Below, piece by piece: positions 7,105-12,666 of a stretch of 12,666 nucleotides of DNA. How positions within the stretch are numbered: the stretch's first letter is position 1; each line of letters begins with the position of its first letter. The translations under genes and the position numbers were made by a program. Under the pieces are notes generated by a model that ran no database searches, was not told the DNA's origin, and was given only the letters and a program-made list of their open reading frames with translations. Source of the stretch: Chloroflexota bacterium. GTDB lineage: Bacteria > Chloroflexota > UBA11872. The DNA is taken from the NCBI GenBank assembly GCA_028875175.1, contig JAPPFO010000174.1:1-12666 (forward strand), given 5' to 3'.

Positions 7105-7932
7105 TTGCCAACCTACGAAGTCCGCGAACTCCAGCATCAGCAGAAGGTCTATGTCGACGGCCATTACCTGGCCGCCGTCCAGCAGGGGAAGTTCCGCCCC
7201 TACATCCATCCGGTGCTGACGCCAGGCGGTCACGTCGTAACCGAGATCGCGACAGCCGACCACCTGCATCACCTCGGCATCTGGTTTGCCCATGAGGACA
7301 TCGACGGCGTGAACTTCTGGGCGCCCGAGTCCCGCTGGACGCACCCGATCCCACGCATGCTCATAACCGCGACCGATGTCGATATCGACTCCGACGGCGT
7401 GACATTCCGGCAGGACGTGGAGTGGCTGGACGGGAATGAGGCGATTTGCCTGCGGGACTCGCGGGTTGTTGTGATCGGCGAGCGGCCCGGCCACACCATG
7501 GTTGACGTGACGGTCACTGTGCGGGCGGACGACCTGGCGATCCGCATGGGCCAGACCAAGGAAGCCGGCCTGGCCCTGCGAGTCTCAGACCAGATTGACG
7601 TGCTGGACGGCGGTCGCATTACCAATGCCAGCGGGCAGGTCAACGAGGCCGAGACGTTCGACCAGGTTTCGGACTGGGTGGACTACTCGGGCCCCGTCAG
7701 CCGGACCCAGACGGCGGGCATCGCCATCTTTCCGCATCCCGGCAGCGCGGGTATCCCCTGGTTCACGCGGGACTACGGACCGCTGTACGTCAGCCCCTGG
7801 CGGCATGAGGAAATCACCCTGGAACCGGGTCAGACGCGCACCGTGGGCGCACGCTTCGCGGCGCACGACGGATCCTGCGAGGAGGCTGACGTGGCTGGCC
7901 TGTACGCGCGTTTCCTAGATGAAATCGCCTAG
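7105..7932 (+). CDS. DUF6807 ('methane oxygenase PmoA') family protein
   Basis: This 275-residue protein carries hallmarks of the DUF6807 family, which databases have also called 'PmoA': RPYIHPV (31-37), DHLHHLGIWFA (52-62) and GVNFW (68-72), then a long beta-rich body ending in a PWRHEE segment and a C-terminal helix. The name should not be read as a particulate methane monooxygenase subunit: there are no membrane helices here. In other bacteria, family members often sit beside Gfo/Idh/MocA and sugar-isomerase genes, suggesting carbohydrate breakdown; the two oxidoreductases in this window fit that. The clustered His residues may bind metal or sugar. I place the start at TTG 7105, just before the conserved part. 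No Shine-Dalgarno sequence is visible and the upstream frame is open, so the start is uncertain. The 3' end overlaps the convergent gene by 18 nt. Confidence 0.85.
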   Translation: MPTYEVRELQHQQKVYVDGHYLAAVQQGKFRPYIHPVLTPGGHVVTEIATADHLHHLGIWFAHEDIDGVNFWAPESRWTHPIPRMLITATDVDIDSDGVTFRQDVEWLDGNEAICLRDSRVVVIGERPGHTMVDVTVTVRADDLAIRMGQTKEAGLALRVSDQIDVLDGGRITNASGQVNEAETFDQVSDWVDYSGPVSRTQTAGIAIFPHPGSAGIPWFTRDYGPLYVSPWRHEEITLEPGQTRTVGARFAAHDGSCEEADVAGLYARFLDEIA

Positions 7933-8715
7933 CGCGGGGCCTTGATCGCCGGAGCCCAAGAGCCCCGCATCGGCCACGAGGCTGACGAGCGCGGCCGTCG
8001 CTGCGGCCTCGGCGTCGATGAACACGATCTCTTCGGCAATTTCCTCGATCACGGCCGGCGTGGTAGGACTGGCCACGGCCACCAGGTCGCCCTCGTCCTG
8101 CAGTTCGCCGCCGGAGAGGTCCACGAGGTAGAACGCCGTATTGCTCAGTCCGTGCAACTCGGATTCCTGACCGGTCTTGATCAGTCCCACGCTGCGCGGC
8201 GAGGCGACGATGATGCGGTTGTGGCGCCCGGCGTCCAGGGTGCTGAGCAACATGTCCTGGCGGGCGAGCTGGCTGATGCGAACAAGGTTGGCCAGCCGCT
8301 GCTCGCCGGAATCCACGTACTCGTTCACGGCCGCGGGGTCGACCTCCGCCTCCCGAAGCTCGGCGGGCTCAGGCAGTCGCAGAAACCCCCACAGGCCTGC
8401 GCTGGAGGCGAGGGAGGCTTCGCGCAGCGCCATGCGAGCCGACGCCGTGTCAGCCCGGAGGCGTGCCTGCAGCAAGGAGGAACCGAAGCGTTCGCGAACC
8501 GCCACGTACAGGAAGCCTATTGAGAGCAGCGCACTCATGCGCGACTGCATGAGGCGTGTGCTGAGCGCCTTGCGCAGGTTGCGGTCGTCGGACTGGCGAA
8601 TTGCCGTGACCAGCGCGCGCGCCTCTACGCCATGAATGGAGGACACCCAGCCGGCGTAGTCCCGCAGGTAGGTTCGATCCGCCGTGAGTGCCGCCTCAGG
8701 CGATTTGGGCCACAT
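7915..8715 (-). CDS. Hypothetical protein, 266 aa, second gene of a two-gene operon
   Basis: I do not recognise this protein. The N-terminal half (about 1-160) is predicted by eye to be mostly helical, with alternating Ala/Arg/Leu patterns and one moderately hydrophobic stretch (SALLSIGFLYVAV, 61-73) that could be a buried helix or a weak membrane segment. The C-terminal part (about 165-235) alternates beta-like segments (RIIVASPRSVGLI, TAFYLVDLSGG, LVAVASP), and it ends in an Ala-rich helix and a GDFI terminus. The start is ATG 8715, in a TGATG overlap with the stop of the upstream gene, so the two are translationally coupled. A GGGGGG run about 9 nt before the ATG can serve as ribosome site. 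The stop lies inside the 3' end of the convergent DUF6807 gene. Confidence 0.75.
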   Translation of the reverse strand: MWPKSPEAALTADRTYLRDYAGWVSSIHGVEARALVTAIRQSDDRNLRKALSTRLMQSRMSALLSIGFLYVAVRERFGSSLLQARLRADTASARMALREASLASSAGLWGFLRLPEPAELREAEVDPAAVNEYVDSGEQRLANLVRISQLARQDMLLSTLDAGRHNRIIVASPRSVGLIKTGQESELHGLSNTAFYLVDLSGGELQDEGDLVAVASPTTPAVIEEIAEEIVFIDAEAAATAALVSLVADAGLLGSGDQGPALGDFI

Positions 8716-9125
8716 CAGTCGGTACCCCCCGCACCGCCAAACTGCCCTTCAAAGACCTCGGTCCGCGACCCGTCCGACGCTTGCAGGCGGTAGGTCCACG
8801 CGTCGTCCAGCATCACGCGACCCATTCCGCTGAGCAACTCACCAAACTCGTCAAGTAGGGCCGCGGGCGGCTCATCGCCGGGGTCGAAGCCAATCATGGT
8901 CATACCGTCCGGCATTACGCTCGGCAGCCCCAGGTCAATCTCGATCAGACCGGTGGCGGCGGCGAAACGCGTGATTCGCCAGGACCAAAAGTGTTGTCGG
9001 ATCGCCACGATGAACGGCATGGCGGCCGTGTCGTAGCGCTCCGAGTCCCACTGGATCGGAGCCCCGTTGTAGCTGGATGGAAACTCTTCGACGCTCCAGG
9101 CCGGACCGGATTCCTGCGCGCCCAC
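8715..9125 (-). CDS. Hypothetical protein, 136 aa, first gene of a two-gene operon
   Basis: This is an unrecognised small soluble protein. It has an aromatic, tryptophan-rich first half (AWSVEEFPSSYNG; QHFWSWRITRF, 45-55), a middle section IEIDLGLPSVMPDGM (61-75), an acidic helix (about 87-98), and a final section with DDAWTYRLQ (107-115). It ends in a Gly-rich tail. No signal peptide or membrane segment is seen. I chose GTG 9125 because AAGGG stands 6 nt before it. The frame is open far upstream, but that part translates the opposite strand of the PHP gene. Its TGA overlaps the ATG of the next gene by one base. It is divergent from the PHP gene with a 115-bp shared upstream region. Confidence 0.65.
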   Translation of the reverse strand: MGAQESGPAWSVEEFPSSYNGAPIQWDSERYDTAAMPFIVAIRQHFWSWRITRFAAATGLIEIDLGLPSVMPDGMTMIGFDPGDEPPAALLDEFGELLSGMGRVMLDDAWTYRLQASDGSRTEVFEGQFGGAGGTD

Positions 9126-9164
9126 TTTGCACCCTTCGCCACGCGTAACGGTCGAAAGCCTACT

Positions 9165-9212
9165 CCAGTCCGACCGCACATGCGCATGGGCGGGAAATGG
9201 GGACGCGACTGG
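9165..9212. promoter_or_regulatory. Possible shared operator between divergent genes
   Basis: A perfect 10-bp palindrome, CATGCGCATG (9179-9188), sits at the exact centre of the 115-bp gap between the GTG at 9125 (-) and the ATG at 9241 (+). It is flanked by an inverted pair, CCAGTC (9165-9170) and GACTGG (9207-9212). This suits a regulator controlling both directions. No clear -35/-10 pairs were found on either strand. Confidence 0.35.
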
Positions 9213-9240
9213 TAGTCCGCACGGCAAGGGATTGTCCAGA

Positions 9241-10068
9241 ATGTCCGAGCCATCCGCAGGTTCCCGAACAATCGATACTCCCAACGAGAGGAACGAGCGA
9301 CCCTGCCTGCCGCTCGATCCGCCGCCAGCGCCGCCGGGCGGCTGGGGCGTGGCCGAGCTGCACTGCCACACCACGGCTAGCGACGGGGTGGTTACACCGG
9401 AGCAACTGGTGGAGATTGCCGACCGTCTCGAGATTGATGTGCTGGCCGTCACCGATCACGACACCATCGAAGGAGCACTCCGTGCGCGTGATCACGCTGT
9501 GTCCATAGGCGCTCGCGTGGAGGTGATCGTTGGGATGGAGGTCACAACCCGACGGCAGGATCACATCGTGGGTCTGTTTCTGGATCGAACCGTCAGGATC
9601 TTTCGGTCGGTGCCCGACACCGTGGACGAGATCCATGCGCAAGGCGGCCTCGCCGTGGTGGCGCATCCGTTTCTGGGGTTGCCTTCGTCCATTTCGCCCG
9701 ACCGGCTGCGTGATGCGCTGCGACGATGCCGGTTCGACGCGATCGAGGCTGAGAATCCCTACATGCGCGAGGGCGCCCGAGGCCGGCTGACCGCGTTCAT
9801 ACAGGACCAGGGCGAGGGCGTGGGAGCCAAGGTCGGCGCCAGCGACGCGCACTTTGGGGACCTGGCCAAGGCCGTGACGTTGTTCGAGGGCCGAGGCGCC
9901 GCTGACCTACGGGGTGCGGTTGAGAAGCGAGCGACGGTTCCCGCGATTGGCCGGGTCCGACACCCCAGGCCAGGCCTGCGGGCGCACCTGCAGAACCAGT
10001 ACCGAAGTCTGCTGCGACTGCCCGTGATGCGGGCCGGCACAGTTTGGCGGCAGTGGCGAGACACCTAG
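9241..10068 (+). CDS. PHP-domain metal-dependent phosphoesterase
   Basis: This 275-residue protein has all the metal-binding motifs of the PHP fold: H41 and H43 in ELHCHTTASDG, D72-H73 in VTDHDT, E100 in GMEVTT, H108 in DHIVG, H142 in VVAHPF, and D202/H204 in GASDAHF. These residues normally hold a two- or three-metal centre that hydrolyses phosphoesters. Stand-alone homologues include the RNase AM/YciV-type enzymes, which trim RNA 5' ends or hydrolyse 3',5'-bisphosphonucleotides; the substrate here is not shown. Residues 1-37 are a proline-rich lead. After the last motif comes a basic tail of about 70 residues with many Arg/Gln, possibly nucleic-acid binding. I chose ATG 9241, with AAGGG 10 nt upstream. 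It is divergent from the unknown gene pair and converges on ftsH. Confidence 0.9.
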   Translation: MSEPSAGSRTIDTPNERNERPCLPLDPPPAPPGGWGVAELHCHTTASDGVVTPEQLVEIADRLEIDVLAVTDHDTIEGALRARDHAVSIGARVEVIVGMEVTTRRQDHIVGLFLDRTVRIFRSVPDTVDEIHAQGGLAVVAHPFLGLPSSISPDRLRDALRRCRFDAIEAENPYMREGARGRLTAFIQDQGEGVGAKVGASDAHFGDLAKAVTLFEGRGAADLRGAVEKRATVPAIGRVRHPRPGLRAHLQNQYRSLLRLPVMRAGTVWRQWRDT

Positions 10069-10076
10069 GAAGTAGA

Positions 10077-10124
10077 CGCCGAAGCCCACGCCGCCGATTT
10101 ACGCCCTAGGCGGCGCCTTCGGCG
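10077..10124. terminator. Two-part hairpin between converging genes
   Basis: An outer stem, CGCCGAAG (10077-10084) with CTTCGGCG (10117-10124), encloses an inner stem, CGCCGCC (10089-10095) with GGCGGCG (10109-10115). The internal loop is small and asymmetric, and the 13-nt end loop contains the ftsH stop codon. At 15 bp in total it lies exactly between the PHP stop and the ftsH stop, so it could end transcription from both sides. No T-run follows on either strand, so it would not be a textbook intrinsic terminator. Confidence 0.5.
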
Positions 10125-12064
10125 GGGCGGGGCTTGGGGTTGGGCGGGAGCTTGACGTCGCGGGCCTCGGACGACTCGTCGTCCACCGGCTCGGCGTCGG
10201 GCATCGACTCGGGAAGGTCTGGCGGGGTTAGCGGCGCCCGGCCCTGGTGCTGGTCGATGAGGAGCGTGAACTCCTCGGCGTCCAGCGTTTCCACCTCGAT
10301 CAACCGTTCGGACAGTTTGTCCAGCAAGTCGTGGTGGCGGGAGAGAATGTCCATCGCGCGACGATGGGCGTCGTCAATGAGGTGGGAGACCTCGTTGTCG
10401 ATGTCCTCGGCGACTCGCTCACTGTAGTTGCGCTGCTCGGCGATATCCCGGCCCAGGAAGACCAGCTCCTCGCGTCGGCCAAAGGCCCGGGGGCCGAGCT
10501 TGGGCGACATGCCGTACTGCGTGACCATGCGGCGCGCGGTCTCCGTGGCCTGCTGGATGTCGTTGCTAGGGCCGGTGGACATCTCGCCGAAGACCAGAAC
10601 CTCGGCAGCATGGCCACCCATGATCATGGCCAGCATGTCCTCGAAGAACGACTTGGTGTACAGGTGCCGGTCTTCCGGCGGCTGCAACCGCGTATAGCCG
10701 CCCATCTGACCGCGCGGCAGGATGGTGACCTTATACACCGGGTCGGATCGCTTGAGCATGTGGGCCACCAGGGCGTGGCCGATTTCGTGATAGGCGGTCA
10801 CGCGCTTCTCCTGGGCGCTCATCACGCGGCTCTTGCGCTGCGGTCCGGCGATCAGACGGTCGATGGCTTCCTCGATCTCGAACATGCTCAATACCGAGCG
10901 ATTGCGCCGCGCCGCCAGGATCGCGGCCTCGTTGAGCAAGTTCTTAAGGTCTGCCCCTGAGAAGCCGGGGGTCTGTTTGCCTACGGTTTCCAGGTCAACT
11001 TCGGGATCCAACGGCTTCTCGCGGGCGTGAACCCGGAGGATCGCTTCGCGGCCGCGGATGTCCGGCAGGTCCAGCGTGACCCGGCGGTCGAAGCGACCTG
11101 GTCGCAGCAGCGCCGGGTCAAGTACGTCCGGTCGGTTGGTTGCCGCCAGCACGATCACCGTCTGCTCGGACTCGAACCCGTCCATTTCGACCAGGATCTG
11201 ATTCAGCGTCTGCTCGCGTTCGTCGTGGCTACCACCCAGGCCCGCACCGCGCTGGCGTCCGACGGCATCGATCTCATCGACAAACACCAGCGAGGGTGCG
11301 CTCTGCTTGGCCTTCTCGAAGAGGTCGCGTACACGGGACGCGCCGACGCCCACGAACATCTCGACGAATTCCGACCCGCTGATACTGAAGAACGGCACCC
11401 CGGCCTCGCCCGCCACAGCCTTGGACAGGTAGGTCTTTCCGGTCCCCGGTGGGCCGACCAGCAGGACACCCTTGGGGATTTCGGCGCCGATCTTGGTGAA
11501 TTTCTCGGGGTATTTCAGGAACTCGACGACCTCGGCCAATTCCTGCTTGGCCTCGTCAACGCCTTGCACGTGCTTGAAGGTGACTTTGGGACGGTTGGCG
11601 GTGACCATGCGGGCACGGCTGCGGCCGAAGCTCAGCGCCTGCGAGTTGGAGCCCTGAGCCTGCCGCATCAGGAATATGAGCAGCCCGATAAAGACCAGCA
11701 GCGGCAGCACCGAAGTCAGGATGCTAATGATTGTGGGCGCGTTGCTGGGTTCATCGAACTCGACGGTGACCTGCTCGCCCCCGATGTTGATCCCGCGGTC
11801 AGCCAGTTCGCGGCCAATGTTGAAATTGTCATCGACCACGGCGCTGATTGTGCGCCCGTCCACATTCGCGGAGACGCGGGTGCCGCCAAGGCGAATCTGC
11901 GGCCGGCTGCCGCGATCGGCGGCCGCCTGCACCTCGGCAAGCAGCGTTGAGATGGGCACGGGCTGCTCACGCGGGCTCGGGTTGAACATCACGAACAGCA
12001 CGACCAGAATCGCCACGGCCAGCACGATGTACATGAAGCCGTTACGGACGAGTCGGTTGTTCAT
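10106..12064 (-). CDS. ftsH: ATP-dependent zinc metalloprotease FtsH
   Basis: This 652-residue membrane AAA+ protease degrades misfolded membrane proteins and short-lived regulators. Two membrane helices (about 10-27 and 111-133) flank an outside domain. The AAA part has Walker A GPPGTGKT (204-211), the pore loop FVG (237-239), Walker B LVFVDEID (259-266) and the second region of homology ending in RPGRFDRRV (321-329). The zinc site is HEIGH (426-430), with D502 in GPSNDIQQAT as third ligand. The more usual form is HEAGH; the Ile is a mild variant that keeps both His and Glu. Length is normal, with an acidic, Pro-rich tail after about 605. The ATG has GAAAGG 10 nt upstream. It follows tilS with a 64-bp gap that contains its own promoter; no hpt gene lies between. 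Confidence 0.98.
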   Translation of the reverse strand: MNNRLVRNGFMYIVLAVAILVVLFVMFNPSPREQPVPISTLLAEVQAAADRGSRPQIRLGGTRVSANVDGRTISAVVDDNFNIGRELADRGINIGGEQVTVEFDEPSNAPTIISILTSVLPLLVFIGLLIFLMRQAQGSNSQALSFGRSRARMVTANRPKVTFKHVQGVDEAKQELAEVVEFLKYPEKFTKIGAEIPKGVLLVGPPGTGKTYLSKAVAGEAGVPFFSISGSEFVEMFVGVGASRVRDLFEKAKQSAPSLVFVDEIDAVGRQRGAGLGGSHDEREQTLNQILVEMDGFESEQTVIVLAATNRPDVLDPALLRPGRFDRRVTLDLPDIRGREAILRVHAREKPLDPEVDLETVGKQTPGFSGADLKNLLNEAAILAARRNRSVLSMFEIEEAIDRLIAGPQRKSRVMSAQEKRVTAYHEIGHALVAHMLKRSDPVYKVTILPRGQMGGYTRLQPPEDRHLYTKSFFEDMLAMIMGGHAAEVLVFGEMSTGPSNDIQQATETARRMVTQYGMSPKLGPRAFGRREELVFLGRDIAEQRNYSERVAEDIDNEVSHLIDDAHRRAMDILSRHHDLLDKLSERLIEVETLDAEEFTLLIDQHQGRAPLTPPDLPESMPDAEPVDDESSEARDVKLPPNPKPRPAEGAA

Positions 12065-12127
12065 GGAAGGGCAGCCTTTCGTCCCCGTACGGAACGAGAC
12101 GGGCGCCGCGCCGCGTGGATGTCGCCA

Positions 12128-12136
12128 ATTATATCA
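12128..12136 (-). promoter_or_regulatory. Extended -10 promoter for ftsH
   Basis: On the minus strand the sequence is TGATATAAT: a perfect TATAAT (12133 to 12128) with the TG of an extended -10 one base before it. It is the only clearly AT-rich site in the gap, and it contains the tilS stop codon. No -35 hexamer is recognisable at 16-18 bp, as is common for extended -10 promoters. Transcription would start near 12121, giving a leader of about 57 nt before the ftsH ATG. Confidence 0.65.
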
Positions 12137-12665
12137 GCGGCTCGCTCGCGCCCGGCCCGCACTTCTCCTGCGAATCGAGTGTACGCACGCCCCCTGGCGA
12201 TTCCGTAACGAAACCACCTGGCGGCATTGTCCGGGGCAACGGGGTCCACACCACAGAAACAGCCAGGATCGTGCCGGCATTGGACGGCGGACGGTGGTCC
12301 GCGTCAACGACCACGCCCGGCACGCAGACGGGCTGGTCAGCTAGCGTAATCACGGGGGTTCCGTCGCGCAGCGCGGCCGGGATCCGGCGACGACGCAATA
12401 GGCGCAGCAGGTTGTGTCGACGCCCGTCCACCGGTGAGGTGACCCAATCGCCTGGGCGCGGCGTGCGAACGGCCAACCTTGCGCCAGATCGTGGAACCGC
12501 GAGCGCCTCGAACGCAACTGAGTCGCATGCCTCAGTCGCGAACGTGGAATATTGGAGCTTTAGTCGCCCAACAGCGAGATCGACATTCGCGGGAACGGAT
12601 AGCTCGACGGGAGCGGGCCACGGCGGATCGGCCACTCGGTTGCTGTAGAGCGCCATCGCGCGGTC
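12129..12665 (-). CDS. tilS: tRNA(Ile)-lysidine synthetase, C-terminal part (5' end outside window)
   Basis: The last 178 residues of a protein are visible, and the frame is open to the window edge. The segment RPGDWVTSP, then RHNLLRLLRRRRIPAALRDG, TPVITL and GVVVDADHR, is the TilS_C domain pattern (R-x-GD, a basic helix, IP..R...PV, G). TilS makes lysidine at position 34 of tRNA-Ile with CAU anticodon, using ATP; the catalytic N-terminal domain with its SGGxDS loop lies outside the window. The neighbouring ftsH supports the call, since tilS and ftsH are adjacent or nearly so in many bacteria. About 40 residues of Pro/Gly/Ser-rich tail follow the domain, longer than usual. The assignment rests on one domain plus gene order. 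Confidence 0.8.
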   Translation of the reverse strand, partial: DRAMALYSNRVADPPWPAPVELSVPANVDLAVGRLKLQYSTFATEACDSVAFEALAVPRSGARLAVRTPRPGDWVTSPVDGRRHNLLRLLRRRRIPAALRDGTPVITLADQPVCVPGVVVDADHRPPSNAGTILAVSVVWTPLPRTMPPGGFVTESPGGVRTLDSQEKCGPGASEPLI

Positions 12666-12666
12666 T

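Noticed and set aside
6995..7354. N-terminal extension of the small membrane protein
   Set aside because: It is an Arg/Gly/Ser-rich translation antisense to the conserved part of the DUF6807 gene, so the start at 6994 is preferred.
7105..7932. Reading the 'PmoA' label as methane oxidation
   Set aside because: The protein has no membrane helices and no pmoB/pmoC partners, and it fits the soluble DUF6807 family that shares the name only.
7942..8523. 193-codon plus-strand open frame opposite the 266-residue gene
   Set aside because: Composition is rich in His, Gly and Arg. The minus frame is longer, has balanced composition and is coupled to its upstream neighbour.
11027..11950. Long plus-strand open frame opposite ftsH
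   Set aside because: It is the antisense shadow of the well-supported ftsH gene and has a skewed His/Gln/Leu composition with no family motif.
1..12666. CRISPR arrays, tRNA/rRNA genes, insertion sequences, phage or toxin-antitoxin genes
   Set aside because: No regularly spaced repeats, no tRNA-like folds with a T-loop consensus outside coding DNA, no transposase or integrase motifs, and no paired small toxin/antitoxin genes were seen.

Overview
This window is GC-rich bacterial chromosomal DNA, densely packed on both strands, with no RNA genes, insertion sequences, phage genes or CRISPR arrays that I can see. The mix of genes (two Gfo/Idh/MocA oxidoreductases, a DUF6807/'PmoA-family' protein, a very large GT-C-like membrane protein, an Rcp1-type response regulator, and tilS next to ftsH) would fit an environmental Chloroflexota-like genome. 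That placement is a tentative inference from gene content; nothing in the window names the organism.

Layout. Positions 1-1551 (+) hold the end of a sensor histidine kinase, a single-domain response regulator and a RibD-C/DHFR-like reductase. Positions 1622-3796 (+) hold two Gfo/Idh/MocA NAD(P)-dependent oxidoreductases, separated by an intergenic stretch rich in inverted repeats. Positions 3885-6551 (+) encode one multi-pass membrane protein of about 888 residues, followed by a short open stretch in the same frame that may be a gene remnant. A 90-residue membrane protein (-) diverges from a DUF6807 gene (+, 7105-7932). That gene meets, tail to tail with an 18-nt overlap, a two-gene (-) operon of proteins I do not recognise (7915-9125). 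This operon is divergent from a PHP-domain phosphoesterase (+, 9241-10068), with a perfect 10-bp palindrome at the centre of the shared upstream region. The PHP gene converges on ftsH (-, 10106-12064) over a two-part hairpin. Upstream of ftsH lies the 3' part of tilS (-), whose stop codon is embedded in an extended -10 promoter, TGATATAAT.

How the genes fit together. The clearest physiology is: two-component signalling at the left; a likely carbohydrate-oxidation group (two Gfo/Idh/MocA enzymes plus DUF6807) in the middle, interrupted by a cell-envelope or glycan-type membrane protein; and a housekeeping tRNA-modification/protein-quality-control pair at the right that lacks the hpt gene often found between tilS and ftsH. 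The least explained parts are the 7915-9125 gene pair, the large membrane protein, and the dyad-rich 2651-2812 gap. I did not find a convincing new multi-gene system. The unknown pair beside the PHP gene is the best candidate for something undescribed.
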